In this document: positions 36,045 to 41,969 of the stretch, piece after piece | Position numbering within the stretch: position 1 is the stretch's first letter | How the letters are laid out: the number at the start of each line of letters is the position of its first letter | Assembly (NCBI RefSeq): GCF_000716435.1 | Contig: NZ_JNWO01000017.1 | Coordinates: 124,001-188,000, forward strand | Direction of reading: 5' to 3' | Origin: Streptomyces xylophagus | GTDB taxonomy: Bacteria > Actinomycetota > Actinomycetes > Streptomycetales > Streptomycetaceae | DNA length: 64,000 nt | Program-made: the position numbers and the translations under genes | Notes under the pieces: model-generated | Database searches by the model: none | Told to the model about the DNA's origin: nothing | Seen by the model: only the letters and a program-made list of their open reading frames with translations

Positions 36045-36060
36045 TGTGGTGTAGACCAGT
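36045..36060. promoter_or_regulatory. DasR-responsive element upstream of second EIIC gene
   Basis: TGTGGTGTAGACCAGT matches the dre consensus in the GGTGTAGACCAGT part. It lies in the gap between the EIIC gene and the divergent nagF gene, so one site may serve both. Confidence 0.85.
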
Positions 36061-36169
36061 TGGCGACGTGATCGTTCACCATCATTCGGCACGCACGACA
36101 TGACCGCTCGCGAAGCTGGGCCAACTGTGGGTTACTGCGACAAAGCGGTTCGGATCAGGGAGAAAGAAC

Positions 36170-36403
36170 ATGGCCACCAAGGCTGAGAAGATCGTTGCCG
36201 GGCTGGGCGGCATCGACAACATCGAAGAGGTCGAGGGCTGCATCACCCGCCTGCGCACCGAGGTCCACGACCCCTCCAAGGTCGACGAGGCCGCCCTGAA
36301 GGCCGCCGGCGCCCACGGCGTCGTCAAGATGGGCACCGCCATCCAGGTCGTCATCGGCACCGACGCGGACCCGATCGCGGCGGACATCGAAGACATGATG
36401 TGA
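36170..36403 (+). CDS. nagF: GlcNAc PTS EIIB component
   Basis: 77 aa EIIB of the glucose/GlcNAc class. Phosphorylated Cys24 in EEVEGCITRLRTEVHDPSKV; the rest matches the fold (ALKAAGAHGVVKMGTAIQVVIG). It passes phosphate from EIIA-Crr to GlcNAc bound by EIIC. Divergent from the two EIIC genes with a dre in the shared gap. The EIIA is encoded elsewhere. A strong terminator follows. Confidence 0.96.
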   Translation: MATKAEKIVAGLGGIDNIEEVEGCITRLRTEVHDPSKVDEAALKAAGAHGVVKMGTAIQVVIGTDADPIAADIEDMM

Positions 36404-36422
36404 AGCCCCGGCTTCGCAACTA

Positions 36423-36460
36423 GGAAAGGGGCTCCTCCCGAGGCAGGAGGAGCCCCTTCC
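36423..36460 (+). terminator. Terminator after nagF
   Basis: Stem GGAAAGGGGCTCCTCC (36423-36438) with GGAGGAGCCCCTTCC (36446-36460), almost perfect. Confidence 0.88.
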
Positions 36461-36498
36461 TCCATGTGCGGGCCGGCCCTACGACTAGGCTCTTCGCC

Positions 36499-37236
36499 AT
36501 GTCTCGCATCGACGGCCGAACCCCCGAACAGCTCCGCCCCGTCACCATCGAACGCGGCTGGAGCAAGCACGCCGAGGGCTCCGTCCTCGTCTCCTTCGGC
36601 GACACCAAGGTCTTCTGCACCGCCTCGGTCACCGAAGGCGTCCCCCGCTGGCGCAAGGGCAGCGGCGAGGGCTGGGTCACCGCGGAGTACTCCATGCTGC
36701 CCCGCGCCACCAACACCCGCGGCGACCGCGAATCCGTACGCGGCAAGATCGGCGGCCGCACCCACGAGATCAGCCGCCTCATCGGCCGCTCGCTCCGCGC
36801 GGTCATCGACTACAAGGCCCTCGGCGAGAACACCATCGTCCTCGACTGCGACGTCCTCCAGGCCGACGGCGGCACCCGTACGGCGGCCATCACCGGCGCG
36901 TACGTCGCCCTCGCCGACGCCGTCGCCTGGGCCCAGGGCAAGAAGCTGATCAAGGCCGGCCGCCAGCCCCTCACCGGCACGGTCAGCGCGGTGTCGGTCG
37001 GCATCGTCGGCGGAGTCCCGCTGTTGGACCTCTGCTACGAGGAGGACGTCCGCGCCGAGACCGACATGAACGTCGTCTGCACCGGCGACGGCCGCTTCGT
37101 CGAGGTCCAGGGCACCGCCGAGGCCGAGCCCTTCGCACGCGCCGAGCTCAACGCTCTCCTCGACCTCGCGGTCGCCGGCTGCGACGAACTGACCGCCGTA
37201 CAGCGCAAAGCACTTGAGGCCGCGCTGGAGAAGTAA
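36499..37236 (+). CDS. rph: Ribonuclease PH
   Basis: 245 aa phosphorolytic 3'-5' exoribonuclease trimming tRNA 3' ends. Blocks: [90 protein letters not shown]. Start at 36499 follows the family N-terminus. It is separated from rdgB by a small lipoprotein gene; rph and rdgB are usual neighbours in bacteria. Confidence 0.97.
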   Translation: MSRIDGRTPEQLRPVTIERGWSKHAEGSVLVSFGDTKVFCTASVTEGVPRWRKGSGEGWVTAEYSMLPRATNTRGDRESVRGKIGGRTHEISRLIGRSLRAVIDYKALGENTIVLDCDVLQADGGTRTAAITGAYVALADAVAWAQGKKLIKAGRQPLTGTVSAVSVGIVGGVPLLDLCYEEDVRAETDMNVVCTGDGRFVEVQGTAEAEPFARAELNALLDLAVAGCDELTAVQRKALEAALEK

Positions 37237-37392
37237 GAGGCTTGGCCGGCCAGGTAAAGGACGCATCAAGGACGTACCAAGACGAGCGGGCCGCCGGGGC
37301 AACCCGGTGGCCCGCGCCCGCGTCCCTACGCATACGAAACGGAAACGGGGAGGGGCCGCCGAGGCCCACCCCCAGGGGGAGGAAACCCGACC

Positions 37393-37797
37393 ATGGCCGC
37401 AAGCCGACGCAGTCGTCGTCGCCACATCGCCGCAGCCGCCACGGTGGCGGTGATCGGCCTGACGGCCGGACTCACCACCGGCTGCGACGCGGTCAACAAG
37501 GCCATCGACTGTGTCCAGACCGCCGACACCATCGCCGACAGCGTCACCGGCCTCCAACAGGCGGTGGAGAACGCGGCCAACGACCCCACCCAGACCGACG
37601 AGGCCCTCAACTCCATCGAGAAGGACCTCGAAAAGATCGGCGACAAGACCGACAACGCCGACGTCAACAAAGCGGTGGACGACCTGAACAAGGCCGTCGA
37701 CAACGTCCGTACGGCCGTCAAGAACGGCGACAACACCCCCGACATCAGCCCGGTCACGGACGCGGCGGGTGAGCTGACGAAGGTCTGCACGTCGTAG
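37393..37797 (+). CDS. Small secreted protein, possible lipoprotein
   Basis: 134 aa. Basic N-terminus (RRSRRRH), hydrophobic segment and a cysteine after TTG (GLTAGLTTGC, Cys31), a loose lipobox. The mature part is helical and acidic with heptad-like repeats (TDEALNSIEKDLEKIGDKTDNADVNKAV), suggesting a coiled coil, and ends in a cysteine-containing tail. No domain recognised. Placed between rph and rdgB, probably in the same unit. Confidence 0.8.
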   Translation: MAASRRSRRRHIAAAATVAVIGLTAGLTTGCDAVNKAIDCVQTADTIADSVTGLQQAVENAANDPTQTDEALNSIEKDLEKIGDKTDNADVNKAVDDLNKAVDNVRTAVKNGDNTPDISPVTDAAGELTKVCTS

Positions 37798-37828
37798 GCG
37801 CGGGGCGGGCGTTGGAATACTGGACGCC

Positions 37829-38431
37829 ATGACACGCCTGATCCTCGCCACCCGCAACGCCGGGAAAATCACCGAACTGCGGTCGATCCTCGCCACCGCG
37901 GGCCTGCCCCACGACCTGATCGGCGCCGAGTCCTACCCCGACATCCCCGACGTCAAGGAAACGGGCATCACGTTCGCGGAGAACGCGTTGCTGAAGGCCC
38001 ACGCCCTGGCCCAGGCAACGGGCCTCCCGGCGGTCGCCGACGACTCCGGCCTCTGTGTGGACGTCCTGAACGGCGCCCCCGGAATCTTCTCCGCCCGCTG
38101 GTCCGGCACCCACGGCGACGACCAGGCCAACCTGAACCTCCTCCTGGCCCAACTCTCGGACATCGCCGACGAACACCGAGCCGCCCACTTCGCCTGCGCG
38201 GCAGCCCTCGCCCTCCCGGACGGCACGGAACGCGTGGTCGAGGGCCGGCTGAAGGGCGTCCTGCGCCACACCCCAACAGGCACAAACGGCTTCGGCTACG
38301 ACCCGATCCTCCAGCCGGAGGGCGACACACGCACCTGCGCGGAACTCACGGCGGAGGAGAAGAACGCGATCAGCCATCGGGGGAAGGCGTTCCGGGCGTT
38401 GGTGCCGGTGGTTCGGGAGTTGTTGGGCTGA
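37829..38431 (+). CDS. rdgB: RdgB/HAM1 family non-canonical purine NTP pyrophosphatase
   Basis: 200 aa house-cleaning enzyme hydrolysing dITP/ITP/XTP to monophosphates. Blocks: LILATRNAGKITELRSIL, ETGITFAENALLKAHALA, VADDSGLCVDVLNGAPGIFSARW, GTNGFGYDPILQP, and the C-terminal AEEKNAISHRGKAF. The stop is followed by a strong terminator and tRNA-Leu on the other strand. Confidence 0.97.
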   Translation: MTRLILATRNAGKITELRSILATAGLPHDLIGAESYPDIPDVKETGITFAENALLKAHALAQATGLPAVADDSGLCVDVLNGAPGIFSARWSGTHGDDQANLNLLLAQLSDIADEHRAAHFACAAALALPDGTERVVEGRLKGVLRHTPTGTNGFGYDPILQPEGDTRTCAELTAEEKNAISHRGKAFRALVPVVRELLG

Positions 38432-38437
38432 GACGAC

Positions 38438-38467
38438 GGAGGGGCCGTCCTTGCGGACGGCCCCTCC
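38438..38467. terminator. Terminator between rdgB and tRNA-Leu
   Basis: Perfect 13 bp stem GGAGGGGCCGTCC / GGACGGCCCCTCC with a TTGC loop. It sits between convergent rdgB and tRNA. Confidence 0.88.
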
Positions 38468-38472
38468 GGACG

Positions 38473-38555
38473 TGCGGCCGATGGGAGTCGAACCCACATG
38501 GGCAAATGCCCCGAGGCACCTAAAACCTCTGCTTATACCATTCAGCAACGGCCGC
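38473..38555 (-). tRNA. tRNA-Leu (anticodon UAG)
   Basis: 83 nt, type II tRNA with a long variable arm. Acceptor stem GCGGCCG/CGGCCGC with discriminator A; D stem GCT/AGC; anticodon stem GAGGT/GCCTC around loop TTTAGGT, giving anticodon TAG; variable arm with GGGGCA/TGCCC pairing; T loop TTCGACT. CCA is not encoded. The HNH gene stop is 13 bp upstream of its 5' end, so tRNA and HNH genes may share a transcript. Confidence 0.95.
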
Positions 38556-38568
38556 GTGCCCGACCATG

Positions 38569-39246
38569 CTACCGGGGAAGCGTGCGACTGCGGCTCCCGC
38601 CTCTGCACCAGGTGCTGGTGATCGCGTGGCAGTTGGGACACAGCAACCGCAGGTTCTCCCGCCGGTCGTCACTCCAGTCCCCGTTGATGTGATCGACCTC
38701 CAGTGTCATGGGCTTGCCGAGCCACTCAGGACCGATCCCGCATTCGGCGCAGACCTCTGGTGCGCCTACCTCCATGAGCGCCCGACGCAACAGGTGCGTT
38801 CTCGTCCGACGGATGCCGTCGTGCTGGACGAGGATGTTCTCGGCACGCCGAAGAGGCACGCTGCCTGGTTGCCCTCGCTGGTGCGCCCGTCCCAGAAAGT
38901 GGGAGGTGTCGAGGTCGTCTTCCGCCATCCATCGGCGGAGCAACGTGCGCAGTCGGCTGTTGTACGGCTCCATCCCGAGTGCGCGGAGCGCGTCCGCGAG
39001 GGACGTGGCTCCCTCGACGGCGCGGCGCAGTTCGTCGGTGGTCGGTTTGGATGGCGTCGCGTTCGATCGTCTCTGGCGTGGCATGTGGGAGACGTCGATT
39101 CCGAAGTGGTCGAGACGCCGGAAGAGGTAGCGGCGAAGCTTGCCGTAGGGCTGCGTACCGAAGAATCCGATGACCTCGTCGATGTCGGTACAGCGGGCGG
39201 CGGCTTCGGACAGTCGCTCGCGGGTGTACTGCATGCCGTTGCTCAT
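38569..39246 (-). CDS. HNH endonuclease with two N-terminal repeat modules (second gene)
   Basis: 225 aa. The C-terminal HNH domain is intact: CAECGIGPEWLGKPMTLEVDHINGDW in two blocks, then RRENLRLLCPNCHAIT, with paired zinc cysteines. The N-terminal half has two copies of a 50-residue helical module, ending IDVSHM and LDTSHF. The start at 39246 overlaps the stop of the upstream HNH gene by 4 bp (ATGA). Such modules probably give DNA target binding (inference). It lies 13 bp from the tRNA-Leu gene. No methyltransferase is nearby. Confidence 0.85.
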   Translation of the reverse strand: MSNGMQYTRERLSEAAARCTDIDEVIGFFGTQPYGKLRRYLFRRLDHFGIDVSHMPRQRRSNATPSKPTTDELRRAVEGATSLADALRALGMEPYNSRLRTLLRRWMAEDDLDTSHFLGRAHQRGQPGSVPLRRAENILVQHDGIRRTRTHLLRRALMEVGAPEVCAECGIGPEWLGKPMTLEVDHINGDWSDDRRENLRLLCPNCHAITSTWCRGGSRSRTLPR

Positions 39247-39896
39247 GAGGCGCCACCTTTGCCGCGCCCCTTTCCACGTCCTCGGTAACTGTCCGTCGTC
39301 GAGTGGCAGTTGGGGCACAGAAACCGCAGGTTCTCGATGCGGTTGTCGCGCCAGTTGCCGTCAATGTGGTCGACCTCTAGCGGGAGCGAATGTCCTCGCC
39401 AGACCGCTTCCGCCCCGCACAGAGCGCACCGCTCCTGCATTCCCAAAGCCTTCAGCGCCCACTTGAGTCGATCGCTCGGGATGCGCCGAGCCTGACCGGT
39501 CGGCTGCTCGACGAGTAGCCCCTCAGGCGTGCGGGGTCGCCGGGTTTCGCCCCGCCGGGTCGGCATCTGAAAGTGCGAGGTGTCGATGTCGTACGCCTTG
39601 ATCCGGCGACTGATGTGCGTGTGATGCCCGCCCACGACCTCCAGCCCGAGACACCGCAGCACCTCGCACATGTTCGTCGACGCCGAGACCGCCGCCTGAA
39701 GGATCTCCCTCGTCCACTTCACGCCCTCGCGCTCGAAGTGCGAGACATCCACTCCCAGCTTTTTCATCCGCCCAAGAACGTAGCGCCGCGTCGAACTCCC
39801 CGGATCCACCCCCAACCGCTCCAACGCCTCCGACAACGTCCGCGCCCCTTGAGCCGCTCCTTCCAGCCGCTCCCGCGAATACGCGCTGACCCCCAT
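39243..39896 (-). CDS. HNH endonuclease with two N-terminal repeat modules (first gene)
   Basis: 217 aa paralogue of the next gene. Modules at residues 6-54 (ends VDVSHF) and 61-108 (ends IDTSHF); HNH domain CALCGAEAVWRGHSLPLEVDHIDGNW, NRIENLRFLCPNCHSTT. The C-terminal tail is GRGKGRGKGG, a basic low-complexity end. Codon use is less GC-biased than the core genes on both sides, suggesting acquisition. Standalone HNH genes of this form also occur in actinophages, where they act as homing or packaging nucleases. Confidence 0.85.
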   Translation of the reverse strand: MGVSAYSRERLEGAAQGARTLSEALERLGVDPGSSTRRYVLGRMKKLGVDVSHFEREGVKWTREILQAAVSASTNMCEVLRCLGLEVVGGHHTHISRRIKAYDIDTSHFQMPTRRGETRRPRTPEGLLVEQPTGQARRIPSDRLKWALKALGMQERCALCGAEAVWRGHSLPLEVDHIDGNWRDNRIENLRFLCPNCHSTTDSYRGRGKGRGKGGAS

Positions 39897-40005
39897 CGTT
39901 CCCCTCCGATCTCGACCACACGTTCGCGGTCTCGAATGGAGTAACGAGAGGCTTATCGGACAGTCACGCCCGAAACGTAAAGCAGTTGATAGACTGTGGG
40001 CCGCT

Positions 40006-40050
40006 AAAGCCTCCCAGGTACGGACCCTTGTCCCCCCGGGAGGCTTTTTT
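40006..40050 (+). promoter_or_regulatory. Terminator-like leader hairpin overlapping the GNAT ribosome-binding site
   Basis: AAAGCCTCCC (40006-40015) pairs with GGGAGGCTTT (40038-40047), followed directly by T residues to 40050. The loop holds a smaller GGAC/GTCC hairpin (40022-40033). GGGAGG in the 3' arm is also the ribosome-binding site for the ATG at 40052. The hairpin could thus stop transcription and hide the ribosome-binding site. It looks like an attenuator or the end of a small RNA. Confidence 0.6.
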
Positions 40051-40051
40051 C

Positions 40052-40570
40052 ATGACCTCTTTCATGGCAGCAGTAGACGTACGGCCGGCCACCCCCGCCG
40101 ACCGCCCCACCGTGGAGCGGCTCTGGCTGATGTTCCGGCATGACCTGTCCGAGTTCGCGCCCGGAGGGCAGTCCCAACTGCCCAACCCGGACGGCGCGTT
40201 CCGCAGTGAGCGGGTGGACGCGGCGTTCGACGGTGGTGATGGGGACTGGGCGCCGTATCTCTTCGTGAGCGGCGAGCGGCCTGTCGGGTTCGCGTTCGTG
40301 CGGGGGATCACCGCACCCATCCGCGTCCTCAACAGCTTCTTCGTCGTGCGTGGTGCTCGGCGGGGTGGGGTTGGGCTGCGGGCTGTGCGGGATGTTGTCG
40401 GGCGGTACCCGGGGGACTGGGAGGTCGCCTTTCAGGACGGTAATCCGGGGGCTGTGGCGTTCTGGCGGCGGGTCGGTGAGGAGCTTGCTCCGGGGGAGTG
40501 GAGCGAGGAGCGCAGGTCGGTGCCTGGGCGGGCCGACCTGCCTCCTGATGTGTGGGTGTCGTTCAGATAG
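40052..40570 (+). CDS. GNAT-family N-acetyltransferase
   Basis: 172 aa. GNAT elements: DVRPATPADRPTVERLWLMFRHDLSEF, LFVSGERPVGFAFVRG, the acetyl-CoA loop region VRGARRGGVGLRAVRDVV, and PGDWEVAFQDGNPGAVAFWRRVG typical of the family C-terminal strand. Substrate unknown. The start at 40052 is set by GGGAGG eight bases upstream, inside the hairpin described above. Its stop overlaps the convergent bcp gene by 8 bp. Confidence 0.88.
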   Translation: MTSFMAAVDVRPATPADRPTVERLWLMFRHDLSEFAPGGQSQLPNPDGAFRSERVDAAFDGGDGDWAPYLFVSGERPVGFAFVRGITAPIRVLNSFFVVRGARRGGVGLRAVRDVVGRYPGDWEVAFQDGNPGAVAFWRRVGEELAPGEWSEERRSVPGRADLPPDVWVSFR

Positions 40571-41030
40571 CCAGGTCCTTGATGATCTTTGCCACGTGGC
40601 CCGTCGCCCGTACGTTGTACAGCGCGTGTTCGACCTTGCCGGCCTCGTCCACGATGACCGTGGAGCGGATGACGCCCATGTAGGTCTTGCCGTAGTTCTT
40701 CTTCTCGCCGAACGCTCCGTAGGCGTCGAGGACCGTCTTGTCGGGGTCCGCGAGGAGGGTGACCTTGAGGTTCTCCTTCTCGCGGAACTTGGCGAGCTTC
40801 TCCGGCTTGTCGGGGGAGATGCCGATGACGTCGTAACCCGCGCCGGCCAGCACCTCCAGGTTGTCCGTGAAGTCGCAGGCCTGCTTGGTGCAGCCGGGGG
40901 TCAGGGCCGCCGGGTAGAAGTAGACGATGACCTTGCGGCCCTGGTGGGCGGCGAGGGACACCTCGTTGCCGTCGGCGTCGGGGAGCGTGAAGGCGGGGGC
41001 AACGTCCCCGGGCTGGAGTCGTTCACTCAT
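40563..41030 (-). CDS. bcp: Thiol peroxidase, Bcp-type peroxiredoxin
   Basis: 155 aa. Reduces hydroperoxides with thioredoxin. Peroxidatic Cys47 in TPGCTKQAC and resolving Cys52 give the atypical 2-Cys arrangement. Other blocks: GDVAPAFTLPDADGNEVSL, VIGISPDKPEKLAKFREKENL, MGVIRSTVIVDEAGKVEHA. Typical housekeeping gene; convergent with the GNAT gene. Confidence 0.96.
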   Translation of the reverse strand: MSERLQPGDVAPAFTLPDADGNEVSLAAHQGRKVIVYFYPAALTPGCTKQACDFTDNLEVLAGAGYDVIGISPDKPEKLAKFREKENLKVTLLADPDKTVLDAYGAFGEKKNYGKTYMGVIRSTVIVDEAGKVEHALYNVRATGHVAKIIKDLAI

Positions 41031-41124
41031 CGCGCTAGCGTAACCGGGGGTGCTGACAGTGCACTCCGCGCGAGAGCTGACAGACTGTGCGGCACAAGTA
41101 CCAGCAGACTTCGGAGGCCGTACG

Positions 41125-41472
41125 GTGACGGACACGTCGAACACGCCGGACACCAGAACCCCGGCGCAGATCGAGGCGGACATCAAGCGTCGCCGCGATG
41201 TCCTGGCCGACACGCTCGACGAGATCGGGGTGCGGGTGCACCCGAAGACCATCGTGGGTGACGCGAAGGCCAAGGTCGCGTCCAGCATCGATCACACCCT
41301 CGGGAAGGCGTACGTCGGCGTCAACCGCGTCGTGAGTGACGTCAAGGGGCAGTTCGTGGACGACGAGGGTGCGCCGAGGATTGAGCGGATCGTGCCCGTC
41401 GCCCTCGTTGCCGTCGGTGTCGTGGGGCTGTTCGTCCTCGGGTCCCGGCGTCGTAACGGTCGTAAGGGCTGA
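41125..41472 (+). CDS. DUF3618 family protein
   Basis: 115 aa from the GTG at 41125. N-terminal soluble helix with the DUF3618 pattern RTPAQIEADIKRRRDVLADTLDEI, then an amphipathic region and a single C-terminal TM helix (IVPVALVAVGVVGLFVLG) followed by a basic tail. Members are common small actinobacterial membrane proteins of unknown function. Lies divergent from bcp and 55 bp before the GroES-like gene. Confidence 0.88.
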   Translation: MTDTSNTPDTRTPAQIEADIKRRRDVLADTLDEIGVRVHPKTIVGDAKAKVASSIDHTLGKAYVGVNRVVSDVKGQFVDDEGAPRIERIVPVALVAVGVVGLFVLGSRRRNGRKG

Positions 41473-41527
41473 AACCGTGGGTGACCCGCCCGCGTACGGG
41501 CGTGTCCGGGACAGGTAGGTTCGTGGC

Positions 41528-41884
41528 GTGAGCGCCAAGAGAGACGAGCAGAGCACCCAGCACGACAAGCTGCCCATCCGGATGCTGCACGACCGTGTGC
41601 TCGTGCGGCAGGACAAGAGTGAGGGCGAGCGGCGTTCGGGTGGCGGGATTCTGATTCCCGCAACCGCTGCGGTGGGGCGGCGGCTGGCCTGGGCCGATGT
41701 CGTCGCGGTGGGGCAGAACGTGCGGACCGTGGAGCCCGGTGACCGGGTCCTGTACGACCCGGAGGATCGTGCCGAGGTCGAGGTGCGGGGGGTTGCCTAC
41801 GTCCTCATGCGTGAGCGTGACCTGCACGCGGTGGCCGCCGACCGGTTCGAGGGGTCCGAGGACTCGACCGGTCTGTACCTCTAG
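41528..41884 (+). CDS. GroES-like co-chaperone family protein
   Basis: 118 aa, GTG start. Cpn10 fold with IRMLHDRVLVRQDKSEGERRSGGGILIPA, GDRVLYDPEDRAEVEVRGVAYVLM. The C-terminus is longer than true GroES and the mobile loop differs, so it is a paralogue and no groEL is nearby. Role unknown; assisting the chaperonin is only suggested by the fold. A clear terminator follows. Confidence 0.9.
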   Translation: MSAKRDEQSTQHDKLPIRMLHDRVLVRQDKSEGERRSGGGILIPATAAVGRRLAWADVVAVGQNVRTVEPGDRVLYDPEDRAEVEVRGVAYVLMRERDLHAVAADRFEGSEDSTGLYL

Positions 41885-41906
41885 TACGAAGCATCAGGAA
41901 GGCCCG

Positions 41907-41938
41907 AAGGGGCTGGTGACCATCGTCACCAGCCCCTT
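41907..41938. terminator. Bidirectional terminator after the GroES-like gene
   Basis: Perfect 14 bp stem AAGGGGCTGGTGAC / GTCACCAGCCCCTT with a CATC loop and a T tail. It serves the convergent PBP gene as well. Confidence 0.9.
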
Positions 41939-41969
41939 TTGCCGTGCGCTTCCGTTCAGCGGCCCCCGG

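Noticed and set aside
36082..37896. A 604-codon open frame antisense to nagF, rph and the lipoprotein gene
   Set aside because: Crosses three well-supported genes and a terminator; no domain.
38473..39896. tRNA-Leu with HNH genes as an integrated element with att sites
   Set aside because: No integrase and no repeat of the tRNA 3' end were found in the flanks.
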